From assembly GCA_964030785.1 (NCBI GenBank), contig OZ034972.1, positions 12,577,819 through 12,641,818 of the forward strand: 64,000 nt of DNA. Reading direction: 5' to 3'. Below, piece after piece: positions 11,851 to 21,267 of the stretch (positions are counted from its first letter, which is position 1; every line of letters starts with the position of its first letter). The position numbers and the translations under genes were made by a program. The notes under the pieces were generated by a model. That model was not told the origin of the DNA. It saw nothing but the letters and a program-made list of their open reading frames with translations, and did no database searches. The stretch comes from Siderastrea siderea. Taxonomy: Eukaryota > Cnidaria > Anthozoa > Scleractinia > Rhizangiidae.

Positions 11851-11858
11851 AGATAGCC

Positions 11859-12105
11859 GTTTATTACACCGACCATAAAATTTACGGCTGTATTCAGTCA
11901 GGGAAGGAAACAAATTTCCTAGACAATACCATCATAAAAAAAGGTGAGCGATTTTACAAAGAAACTGGGACAAGGATTCAATCTCTGACAGTCGCACGTA
12001 CTTTAAACCAACTGAGACATTTCAATACACGCATTTCTCTTCCTGTCACAGATAGAAAGTCGGCGCTTCAGCAGAAACTGCACTTGCAAAAAGGTGATTA
12101 AGGCG
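11859..12105 (+). pseudogene. Penelope-like element fragment (plus strand)
   Basis: Reads YYTDHKIYG, ETNFLDNTI, KGERFYKETGT and QLRHFNTRISLPVTDRKS: the post-RT region of a Penelope-like element. It overlaps in content with the inverted fragment at 8570-8010. Its first bases carry the target duplication of the FB-like element. Confidence 0.6.
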
Positions 12106-13234
12106 GTAGATGTTGAGCGCTTTTGGCGGAAGCCAAACTGTGATTGTGATAACAGCTTGTTCTCGATTGTTCTCTTCTAAGTAGGAACATAACTGAACAT
12201 GCGCTGATCTCTCTATAATCTTACTGATGGTTGGTAAGATTGATATCGGTCGATAATTATCCTTCAGTGTCTTATCTCCGCCTTTGAATAATGCAGCGAC
12301 TTTTGGCCCGGGGGGGGGGTACTTGGGTCAATTTTTGCTGGGTATGTGCCACTGGCCTCTCCAGACCCCTACCCCATTATAGTCTATTCTGTAACCAATT
12401 ATAGACCCCATGTTAGTCACTTTTGGGCAAATATACCCCAAATCCCTACTTGCCGGAATTTACTTAGCCCTGAAATCCCGCAAACGTGCGACCCCATTCT
12501 ATTAACTCTATTAGCTCCTGATGAAAATGCAACCCCATTATAGTCAATCCAGTCGTGAAAATGCGACCCCATCCAGCGGCACATCCCCATTAGCCTATTA
12601 CTAGGAAGTACACCCCCCGGGACTTTTGGTGACTTCCATACCTCAGGAAATACTCCATCGGCGAAGGATTTGTTAATCAAACTAGCTAGGAGTGGAGCGA
12701 TGACATCAGAGGCACAGAGGCATCCTTTAACAGGCGGGCACTTAGTTTATCAAGTCCAACAGCTTTGTTCACTTTCAAAGATCCGAGGGCATTGTGGACA
12801 AAGTTCACACTCACGTTATTTAGTTGAAATTCAAAAGGTAGGGTACTGGAAGAAGGAATAGTAGAAATATTTCGAAATGGTTTTGCCAACGCTTTACCAA
12901 TAGATACAAAGTATTGGTTCATGATCTTGGCGACAGATAGGCTTTCATTGTGCCACTTTCCTTTCTCAAAGATGGAGAACACCGTCGACTTTTTTGCATC
13001 AGGAAGCACTTGTTTTATTGCCTGCCACATTTCGCTACAATCACCCTTTGCGTCTTCGATCATCCGACAAAAATACTTCGATTTCAGATTCTTTTCCTCA
13101 CGATGTAATCCTGAATTTCGAAGGGGAAAATGCTTAATATCGAGTTTAGCAGCAACAGCAAGCGAAGAGGAGAAACTTACAATCTTAATACTCTGGACAT
13201 GCGTTTGCAGCAGCAGTACTACAACCATAAACAC
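12106..13234 (-). pseudogene. CR1/L2-type LINE reverse transcriptase fragment
   Basis: On the minus strand a 182-codon frame (13234-12686) contains the pre-RT and RT start: CSEMWQAIKQVLPDAKK, then SLKVNKAVGLDKLSARLLKDAS. After removal of the hAT-type MITE at 12307-12621 it continues as KVAALFKGGDKTLKDNYRP, ISILPTISKIIERSAHVQL. It ends near 12106, before the palm motif with YADD. It is 3'-truncated and interrupted, so not functional. It is similar in type to the LINE at 17128-18893 but a different family. Confidence 0.75.
12307..12621. mobile_element. 315-bp hAT-type MITE with 8-bp target duplication
   Basis: The ends are CCCGGGGGG and CCCCCCGGG, and the flanks are ACTTTTGG at 12299-12306 and 12622-12629. 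Excision restores the LINE frame (W-K-S-P-K-V-A-A-L-F-K). An 8-bp duplication is characteristic of the hAT superfamily. No coding capacity. Confidence 0.85.
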
Positions 13235-13289
13235 TACAACCGACAGAACCGACTGACCGCCATTATGCTAAAGCTGCATTAAGTACGCT

Positions 13290-13352
13290 CCGAACGAAAT
13301 CTTGGACAGATTTGCTATTATAATTACCGACGTCCGCCATCCTGCAACTCAG
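13290..13352 (-). repeat. Inverted copy of the MADxGNYNSKSVQDFVR start
   Basis: The minus strand encodes MADVGNYNSKSVQDFVRSV, nearly the same as the N-terminus at 7707, then reaches a stop within a few codons. It marks the inner end of the second inverted pair. Confidence 0.65.
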
Positions 13353-13370
13353 AACCAAGACCGCGGGAAG

Positions 13371-13878
13371 ATCTTTGATTGCGAGGTAGTTGGGTCTATA
13401 AGATGATATGACTTCCTGTTCGCAAAAATCATTTCCGCTTCCTGTTCACGACGGTCACGGATGGATGCGTACCTCTTTTAGTTTTATCGAACATGTTTTA
13501 GTTTTATCAAACATGATCACGACGGTCACGGATGGATGGACACCGGACTCTCAAACAAAACTTATGATGTCTGATCTTGATGCCACATTGCAAGAAAGAT
13601 GTATAACAGACAACATCGATTTGTGACATTTAAAACTCGATTTACAGCGTACAAAACTGATGTATACGCCTTTGATATAACATTGATGTATATAACATGA
13701 CATTGATATATACAAACATAACAGTGATGACATTGATATATACAAACATAACATTGGTGTATACAACATGACATTGATGTATACAAACATAACATTGACG
13801 TATACAACATGACATTGATATATACGACATAACAGTAGTGTATTTAGATTTGATATTTTGTCCGTAAAAAAGCGCCAT
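13371..13878 (-). repeat. Right arm of the minisatellite-bearing inverted pair
   Basis: Reverse complement of 7221-7706, with a larger number of the ~20-bp units (about 13660-13840). The ORFs of about 80-110 codons here are repeat translations. A duplicated GGTCACGGATGGATG block is visible at about 13455 and 13525. Confidence 0.7.
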
Positions 13879-13993
13879 AACAATGCAAGAATAGATTGAA
13901 GAAATGTTTTAGTCCATTCTTTGTGTGTCTTCAGTGAATAAAATCCTCTAAATTAAGCTCACCCAAACTACTACTTTTCATTTCATTCATTTC

Positions 13994-14464
13994 ATTATGC
14001 AAATTTTGGCAACACTGGTTCGCAGTGATTATTTCAATTCGATATTACACATACCAAGACCCATTTTAAGCCTCTGTAGTTTACCAAGTTTTGCCTTTTT
14101 CCGAAGTGCGCAAAATGCCTTTGTTTCAAGAACCACCAAACCACATAAATAAAGCAAAACTCCATGCAATTCCCATTGATAGAAAGTATAAGGGTATTGC
14201 TATCATTTAAAATTAAAATTGTTTTCTGGCGTTGCAAACGGTTTTAAAGCAAGCGTTTTCAATTTGGTTAATTTTAAGCCTGATTTTTGCGTAATAAATT
14301 AAGCAAAACCGTTTTTCCGAATTTCCCGAAAACAATAGAATTCCAGAAGGCTTAAGTCATATTTTCGAAGATAGCTCCCCAAGAGTGTTCGTCTGGCAAG
14401 TTATCAGGATTTTCGATTGTCTGAGCTTGTCCGCCGATTCTCGATATTTACAGTCAGAGCCTCT
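13994..14464 (-). repeat. Right terminal inverted repeat of the composite insertion
   Basis: Matches 2871-3412 in reverse complement and ends GAGCCTCT next to the TA target duplication and the resumed LINE coding sequence. Confidence 0.75.
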
Positions 14465-14466
14465 TA

Positions 14467-15900
14467 AGAAGGTTAAGGCTCTTGGTGTCTGGCTTTCAAC
14501 TGATCCCGAGATAACTGTTTCCCAAAATTACAAAGAAAAATTGGAGAAAATGCCAGCGATCTTGGGGTGTTGGAAATTCCGCAGACTTAGTTTGTTGGGG
14601 AAAGTCATGGTCTTAAAAAGCCTTGTAGCATCGCAATTAGTGTATATTCTCTCTCCCCTCCCTACATACTATGAAGCAATTGAAGAAATCAACCTCACTA
14701 TTCTACAAATTTTTGTGGAGCGATAAAGTAGATAAAATAAAAAGAAATGTCATGATAAATGACTACCCTGAAGGAGGAGTCAAGATGATTGACATAATAT
14801 CTTTCAATAAATCTCTCAAAGCTGTTTGGGTGAAGAAGTACCTGGATAACAAAAACTGTGGTCAGTGGAAGCTTTTCTTTGACGCGGAACTTAATAAATG
14901 TGGCGGTAAAGCGATTTTTCGGGGAAATTTAAATAAAACAGATACAAGTAACTTGATAAGGGTATCAGATCCCTTTGTTAAAGAACTTCTGGCAATCTGG
15001 TCAGAAGTTTTTTTTGAAGAGAAAGTAACAACGAAGGAACAGTTCCTATCATCACCCCTATGGTACAATTCGCTTATAAGGATAGATGGAAAACTTGTTT
15101 TTAACAGAGATTGGTTCCTTAAAGGTATACCGAAATCAGGCATTTAATGGATAACTCCGACAAGTTTCTTTCACCTTCTTCCTTTGAAAGCAGATACGAC
15201 GTCCAACTTCGACCCCTTAATTTTTTTGGAATTATTGCAACAGCTAGATGTCTTCGCAGACAAAACACGGGTTCCCTTTCGAGTAACTACTGCTCGTTTT
15301 TCTCAAAATTCTTGCGCAGTGCTAAACCCTCTAAACTGATATACAATAAGCTGGTTTTAAGTAAAAGCGAGCAACCCCTTCGGAGCCAAGGGAAATGGTG
15401 CCGGAGAGATTTGCCCAGAGCCAGAGGAGGATCATGAGATTAACTGGAAATCTGCCTATTTATTGGCTTTCGAGTGTACTAAAAGTTCGAAGCTTAGAGT
15501 TTTTAATTTCAAATTTTTGCATCGTCGCCTGTCAACAAACGACTTTCTGTACAAGATAGGTCTTAGTAACAACGATAAATGTACTTTCTGTAAAAGGGAA
15601 ACTGAAACTCTCTTTCATCTATTTTGGAACTGCGAAAGTACCCAGTTGCTTTGGAATAATCTTGTTTTATGGCTCCAAACTTTCCAGGTTTTAACTAAGA
15701 ACATGCCGCTACGAGCAGATACTGCGCTGGGTATGAGACCGGATACGTCAAAATTAAGACTTCCAATAAATTTTGCTTTTCTAGTTGCTAAGTGTCACAT
15801 TTGGACCTGTAAACAAAAGGAATGCTCTCCGAATTTTTCTAGGTTTTTACGACCTCTGAAAAATATCCATGAAATAGAAAAAGGAAATAAAGCTACATAA
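14467..15900 (+). pseudogene. L1/Tx1-type LINE ORF2, C-terminal part
   Basis: The LINE resumes with KVKALGVWLSTDPE and reads through the thumb/linker (RRLSLLGKVMVLKSLVASQLVYILSPL and FLWSDKVDKIKRNVM) to a C-terminal zinc knuckle, CTFCKRETETLFHLFWNC (C-x2-C-x8-H-x5-C), at about 15583-15636. Frame breaks occur at about 14670-14730, a stop lies at about 15145, and another break is near 15437. This piece joins 2868 once the composite insertion is removed. Confidence 0.85.
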
Positions 15901-16352
15901 AAAAATGTGAATTACTTTTGCCACATATTTAACAGGCAAAACAACCCGGAACCCCCACTGCTGTATCGCTATGTAAAGTGTTCACCAGCTTTTTGGCTCA
16001 AAACCTTCAGCCCAGACGCACTTCTGACTACTGCATTATCACAATAGTTGTAAAAAGCTCTGGAAACAATGGTGTTCTTCTCATGTTATATAGCTACATG
16101 TATTTTTCTTTTGTTATGCTTATAACTTTTTTTGCTTTTTTCTTCTGTATGTACTTAGTTGTCCTTGTAAGTTTTTCATGTTCTTGTAAGTTTTTTTCTT
16201 TCTCTTTCTTTTCTTTTTGCGTGATTAGCCAGTTTTTTTGTTTGGAGAGGGGGAAGGGAGTATAGTGAGTAACTTTGTAATCTTTGTTTATTTGTACTTT
16301 GCAATTCCTGAAATAAAGTCTCACTATTGCAAAAAAGAAAAAAAAAAGAAAA
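15901..16352 (+). terminator. LINE 3'UTR and poly(A) end
   Basis: After the last LINE stop there is a T-rich 3'UTR, an AATAAA signal at about 16311 and a purine/A-rich tail ending near 16352. Immediately after it starts the tandemly duplicated BRICHOS-locus sequence (ATTACACGGCGG). Confidence 0.65.
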
Positions 16353-17121
16353 TACAAGTAAAATTACACGGCGGTTTAAAGATATGAATTTTATTTTCTC
16401 TAGGTAGAGAACAAAAAATCAAACAGATTCACTCTTGTGATCTGATTTCCAATCATCACAAGCATGAATTTACGCACAAGGACAAAGAATAATTTTTTTA
16501 TCCTTTCGCATGTGCATGCACATAAACGGATATCGGTTGCATCAAGGCCATTTCCAAGGTAAATGCTTGCTATTTCTTAATTGCACATTTTAATAGAAAT
16601 TTGGTTCGGATTCCTCTGAAAGTAAGTCCCAATTGTTTATTTTCTTAGAAGGTTTCGTTACAAAAGTGCACAGTTATAAAACTGGCTCCCAGTAGTAATA
16701 TAGGTAAGGTAAAGTCGCATCAGTAAAAGCCAAGTGAAAGTATTGCCGGCCCCTCCCCCTCGTAGGAGCATTTTTCCTCCCAGAGGTACATCTCTCGACC
16801 TGAGTGACCAAGTTTAACTAAATCACATAATCATGTTCTTAGCAGTTAGGAAGTTGTGTGTTTTTGGTGCATAAGAAATATTGTAATTTTAGGGACAAGT
16901 GGTTTAGTTTGCAAAGACATGATGAGGCGTTGAATGTTTGTTGTCCTCAACAGTTAAAGACAACAGAATGGTGCTGTCGTGTGTTTCTGAAGGAAGAATT
17001 TTCGCTAGAGCTGACAGCAGATCTTGAGGTCAAGTTTAACAACAGATATTATTTAAACGAGGCTGAAACATGGAATTAAAAGCGGAAGAAACCTAAACTC
17101 CTCAAACAGTGAATTTAGTTG
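16353..17121 (+). repeat. BRICHOS-locus upstream repeat, copy A (5' part)
   Basis: Homologous to 25376-26470 and 51540-52370. It contains the recurring landmarks ATTACACGGCGG, TCATGTTCTTAGCAGTTAG, CTTGAGGTCAAGTTTAA and GAAACCTAAACTC. It is interrupted at 17122-17127 by a CR1/L2-type LINE. No ORF of note. Confidence 0.75.
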
Positions 17122-17127
17122 CTGTAC

Positions 17128-18681
17128 GCGGCAAGCAAATTGATGGCCACCGTACGGTCAACTTGTGGTCATAATCAACGTGATCACAATACTTCTATCC
17201 GTCAATACCCGCCGTTTAATTTTCTAGAAATCACTGAGGAGTTTGTTCTGTCGCAGTTACGTAGCCTGAAATCTGGGAAGGCTGTGGGTTTGGACGGCAT
17301 ACCAGCGCGCCTTTTAAAAGATTCTGCGGATATTGTAGTCAAGCCTGTGACGTTCATTATCAACACTTCGTTGCGTACTTCCAAAGTCCCTTGTGATTGG
17401 AAATCTGCGCGGGTCATTCCACTTTTTAAAAAGGGAAAGGCTGATGAGATGGACAATTATCGCCCGATTTCCATTTTACCTGTTCTATCCAAGGTTTTAG
17501 AACGGGCTGTACATATCCAACTGTACAAATATCTTCAGCAATACAGGATCTTGAGCCCTTATCAGTGCGGGTTTCGGAAGTGTCACTCGACAGAATTCGC
17601 TGCTCTTAGTTTTTCTGATAATATTCGTAGAAACATGGACCAAGGTCAATTAACTGGTGCTGTGTTTATTGACCTTCGTAAAGCTTTCGACACTGTGGAT
17701 CATGCGGTACTTCTGGACAAGCTTTCCAATTTGGGGATTGGGGATAAAGAGCATGGCTGGTTTACGGACTACCTGTCGAACCGCACCCAGGTTGTTGAGT
17801 TTCAAGGGGTGACTTCTACTCCGGAAGCCATCTCTGTTGGAGTGCCTCAGGGTTCTATTCTCGGTCCACTTTTGTTTATTCTACACATTAATGATTTACC
17901 GGAGGTGGTGTCCGAATGCAATATTTTGATGTACGCTGATGACACTGTTTTGTACTGCTCATCCTCTAAAGCCTCTATTATTCAAGACAAGCTGATTGCT
18001 GATCTGTCTAAAATTGAACACTGACTTTCTTTTAATAGTCTGTTTATTAACGTCTCAAAAACTGAAGCTATGCTTTTCGGAACTGCCCCCAGATTATCGG
18101 CCGTAAACTCTTTTTCTATTACCTTAAATAACAATGTTATTAAGCGGATTTTTCACTTCACTTATCTCGGTATAGTTTTTGATGACCGCCTTAGCTGGAA
18201 CGAGCATATAAAACACCATATTTCGAAGGCAGGAAAACGCGTAGGAATGCTCGGCAGGCTTCGTAGAGGTCTCACTAGAGAGAGTGCAAATATAGTTTAT
18301 TGTAGTTTAATTAGGCCAATTTTAGAATACTGTGTAAGTGTGTGGGGCTGCTGCGGAGTAGGTCACAAACAAGACCTTGAAGCCCTCCAAAACCTGGCTG
18401 CCAGAATAGTTGCAAGAACTGTGCGCAGCAACCCGGCAATGGACGTTCTAAAATGGCCCACGCTGGAGGAGCGCCGTCGTAAATCTGTTTTTAAACTCGT
18501 TAAGAAATGCCTGCAAGGGCAATGTCCCCAATATTTTAAAGATTATTTTAAACGTAATAATACAATCCATGCGCGCGCCACTAGACAAAGCAACCTTTTA
18601 CATCCGCCTGCTGTGAGGACTGAGATCGCAAAACGATCCTTCTATTACTATGGTTGCACTCTTTTTAACGAACTATCTTGA
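17128..18681 (+). pseudogene. CR1/L2-type LINE reverse transcriptase with one internal stop
   Basis: A nearly complete RT: SLKSGKAVGLDGIPARLLKD, WKSARVIPLFKKG, NYRPISILPVLSKVLERAVH, GAVFIDLRKAFDTVDHAVLL (motif A), VGVPQGSILGPLLFILHIND (motif B), ILMYADDTVLY (YADD, motif C), then a thumb region with YLGIVFDDRLSWNEHI and SLIRPILEYCVSVWG. The only break is TGA at 18022-18024 where the family normally has Trp (EH-W-LSFN), so this is a young copy. The endonuclease is lost by 5' truncation. Confidence 0.9.
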
Positions 18682-18893
18682 TGGTATTTTTCGTATTCAT
18701 TTGCTTCTAAATCTTTTATTTGTACATAGTTTTCTATCTATATTATTATTAGTGTTAGTGTAATGCATATGTATGCATAGTTTTAGTACATTGTTGCGCT
18801 CAGGGCTCCCATTGATAACAGACAACTTTTTGCATCTGAAGGGGCTACCCTGAGCGGTATAAATCAATAAAGGTTCTTCTTCTTCTTCTTCTT
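17128..18893 (+). mobile_element. 5'-truncated CR1/L2-type LINE with (TTC)n tail
   Basis: Inserted in the locus repeat with a CTGTAC target duplication (17122-17127 and 18894-18899). It is 5'-truncated, starting just before the RT, and ends AATAAAGG plus a (TTC) microsatellite, the 3' end style of CR1/L2/Rex-like LINEs. Other copies of the host repeat lack it, which gives the empty site. Confidence 0.85.
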
Positions 18894-20035
18894 CTGTACA
18901 GAAAGTCTGGACATGCGCAATAGTATCAGCGCAATCGCTGAAGGAAGTGTAGTTGGAAGCTCAAGACTTTGTTCTCATCATAGGCTTTGCTATGGTCAGG
19001 CTTAAAACGAACTGACTTTCCCGATACTGAAAATATTTCATTCTAACGCGTAGAGCAATGACTATAAAACACGCTGATTAAGTTAGTTTGTTTCCGGAGA
19101 GGAGGAAAAACGAATGTCATGATATCCTACGTTTCCATACACTAAACCCATAAGGGGCGGGGGAGGACAAGGCGGGACGGTATTTTGCCACAATGATTTA
19201 ATTTCCTAGAGCTGACAACAGGTCTTGAGGTCTAGTTTAATAACAGATACTATTTAAAGGAAGCTAAAACATGGAAAAGTGACAGAAACCTAAACTCGCC
19301 AAACAATGAACTTAGTTGACGTACACTGAAGACTGTGCATGCCCTTTAGTACAACTGCTGAAGGAAGTGTAATTGGAAGCTCAGAACTTTGGTATCATCA
19401 TAGGCTTTGTTATGCACCTAGGTCCTGCTTAATAAACGTTTTTCAAAAATATATTCAATAGCGGACTGACTTTTTCTTTACTGATTATATCCTTAGCGTG
19501 TAGAGTATTAATGAAGCAATCATTTGTTTTGTGAGGTTCCTAAATAAAAGGAAAAACGAATGGTGATGAGACCCTCCGGCACTGTACTACCAAGAATTAA
19601 ACTCCAAACCATTAAAGGAAGGGGGAATTCAAGGCTTGACGGCACTTGCAACTTTGATTCAGTTCCTTTGATTGCGCCAAAGTGGCCGAAACAATATTTA
19701 AACTTTTTAATAGTCACGTGCTGTGTAGGTACAAGGAAACAATGAGAGAAACTGATGGTTGTGGCATCTGAAATTCACAAATGAAAATTTGCTTTGCCCA
19801 TTTTCCAGTGAATCCAATTTTTGTTCTACGCGCAACCTGGAACGCAACTTCAAGATTTTAAGTTTCACCTTTACGCGTTCACGGCTGGGATTCAGCTACA
19901 AAAGCCCAGACTCCTGCCCTCCTGTCATTTCCCGCTTTTACGCTGTTGCCTTGTGCAAAAACACTCTTGACTCAGGAGAAAATAAAAATAAAATTACACG
20001 GCGGCTTGAAGTGACTTGCTAAGTGACAAGCTAAG
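18894..20035 (+). repeat. BRICHOS-locus upstream repeat, copy A (3' part) and promoter region
   Basis: Two modules carrying GCTGAAGGAAGTGTA(A/G)TTGGAAGC (about 18937 and 19357), each followed by a GACTTTG...CATCAT block. The final 280 bp before the ATG match the upstream sequence at about 23578-23760 and 37380-37550. No convincing TATA box is seen here; the nearest candidate is TACAAAAG at about 19897. Confidence 0.6.
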
Positions 20036-21147
20036 ATGGTAAGTTTCCTTTGCCACAGCTCACAGTGTCCCATGCAGAATGGAATCTAACTTTTACAACT
20101 GGTCGCTAATCAGTTAATCGCAACTCGCTAATCAGTCCGGAAACAAAAGTCCCTTTGATTGCTTTGAGGTGTATTTCTCTGCAGAAAGTAAGGTTTATGA
20201 TCTTATATTACAGGAAAGTTGCCAGGGCGCCATCCAGGCAAACCCTTCAACTGAGCTCTCTTATGTAGTTGTTGGTAAAGTGAACGATCGCTCGTTTCTG
20301 AGTGATGAGATGGCCGCCCTGTGTGCCAAGCTGCCCATTTATCGCATTGCCGAGAAAAGGCTCAAGGTGGGTGTGGCAAAGCAACGTGAGTAAAGCTGTA
20401 TAGCGATAACGAGTGAAAGCTTATACTTTTTCCCACACACTATTTCCCAATCACATGATAAAAATAGCCGGGAAAAGCTAGTAAACACTAACAAAAAAAA
20501 ACGCAACAACAACTTACAACAACAACAACAACAGCAACAACAGCCAGTACTATCAATAGTGCTAGAGGTGTCAGAATTTTAATCTAAAGTTTCAGTCCTT
20601 CATTTCCGTGCTAGTGTTGGTGTTTGCCTTTTTTGTGTAACTGCGAGGATCTTCTTTACATTTAATTTTTTTGTGTTTCTTAGACAATAATTTTTCCTCC
20701 GCGTTTTTCCTCTCTAGACAAGTTGTATAAATGCGAACCAGTGAATCCTTAGGGAGACCACTATAGTAACAAAGTAAACCGGCCATGGGGGATGTAGAGA
20801 GGAGCTGTAAAGCAATTAATTATCGGCTCCGATTTCTCACACGGTATTTTCCTTACTTTTGGTTTATCCTTGTCGTATTTACCTCAGAGTCCAGTTTCAT
20901 CGCTTGATTCGTCCAATCATCTGTCAATTGACCCAATCTTACCAGCCTATAGTAAAATTTGAGTTATGTTCCGACACATTCCACATTTCAAACACTTGTT
21001 TACGGGCTTTTCTGACTTTGTGAAGGAGGTTGATTAACTGACCTCTTTCTTTGTTATTTTGCAGGTGTTAAGCGTGGGTGTGTAAGAGTCTGCTACAAAG
21101 CGTGCTTTATTATATGTGTCACGGTCTGCGTGACTGTTTGCGATTGA
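20036..21147 (+). pseudogene. BRICHOS antimicrobial-peptide precursor, copy A: exons 2-4 missing, peptide exon intact
   Basis: Exon 1 is ATG at 20036-20038 followed by GTAAGTTTCC, as in copies B and C. The next recognisable exon is the fifth (20214-20385), encoding the C-terminal part of a BRICHOS domain: ELSYVVVGKVNDRSF, then LCAKLPIYR with the conserved BRICHOS cysteine. Exon 6 (21065-21147) gives R-V-K-R (the Arg codon is split by the intron) and a 23-residue peptide. Exons 2-4, encoding the signal peptide and the first BRICHOS half, are absent; intron 1 passes directly into intron 4 near 20120-20165. Splicing exon 1 to exon 5 stays in frame but would make a cytosolic fragment, so I call it a pseudogene. 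The alternative is an assembly collapse. Exons 5-6 have no stop or frameshift. Confidence 0.75.
21076..21144 (+). other. Predicted mature peptide A, 23 aa, six Cys at every fourth position
   Basis: Follows R-V-K-R. It starts Gly-Cys and has cysteines at 2, 6, 10, 14, 18 and 22, a strict C-x3 periodicity, separated by V/T/I/Y/K/R residues and ending in Asp. Charge is only about +1. Every-fourth spacing would put all Cys on one face of a beta strand. The short Cys/Val/Arg-rich texture recalls alvinellacin-type peptides from polychaetes, but the spacing differs from copies B and C. Confidence 0.6.
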
Positions 21148-21267
21148 ATGCAGACCAGATTAAGTGGCTTAAAAGTAATAGTGACTATTTCAAAATGATA
21201 ATTTAATAGTTGTCCTTTCCAGTGTCCCTACACAGTGTTAGTGTTCATTTGTCTTTAACTCATTTGT

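Larger units (their letters stand above)
9697..11858. mobile_element. Foldback-like element with minisatellite arms and 10-bp target duplication
   Basis: Both ends read G(T/G)CTATCTCTAAAATAGGG inwards and are followed by GAACGGGGAACGG blocks, then a long array of a 16-bp unit (GGGAATCTCTAAAATA), inverted at the other end. The element is flanked by GTTTATTACA at 9687-9696 and 11859-11868, a perfect 10-bp duplication; the right copy is joined to Penelope coding sequence (11859-12105). TIRs made of tandem repeats recall Drosophila Foldback elements, though common ancestry is not shown. The central 1.3 kb contains a small MITE and a 173-codon minus ORF. Confidence 0.8.
2871..14464. mobile_element. 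11.6-kb composite inverted-repeat insertion with TA target duplication
   Basis: It splits the LINE and is bounded by AGAGGCTCTGACTG at the left and its exact complement at the right, with TA on each side (2869-2870 and 14465-14466). The terminal inverted repeats extend about 0.5 kb. Inside lie further inverted pairs: 4272-5334 with 6211-7008, 7221-7706 with 13371-13878, and Penelope pieces at about 8220-8570 with 11960-12105. Smaller MITEs, an FB-like element and a CR1-type fragment are also inside. No transposase matching the outer termini was recognised, so the element is probably non-autonomous and was colonised by later insertions. Whether all nested parts moved together or arrived one at a time cannot be told from this copy. 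Confidence 0.7.

Noticed and set aside
16094..16357. Lys-rich 87-codon minus ORF
   Set aside because: Antisense of the T-rich LINE 3'UTR.
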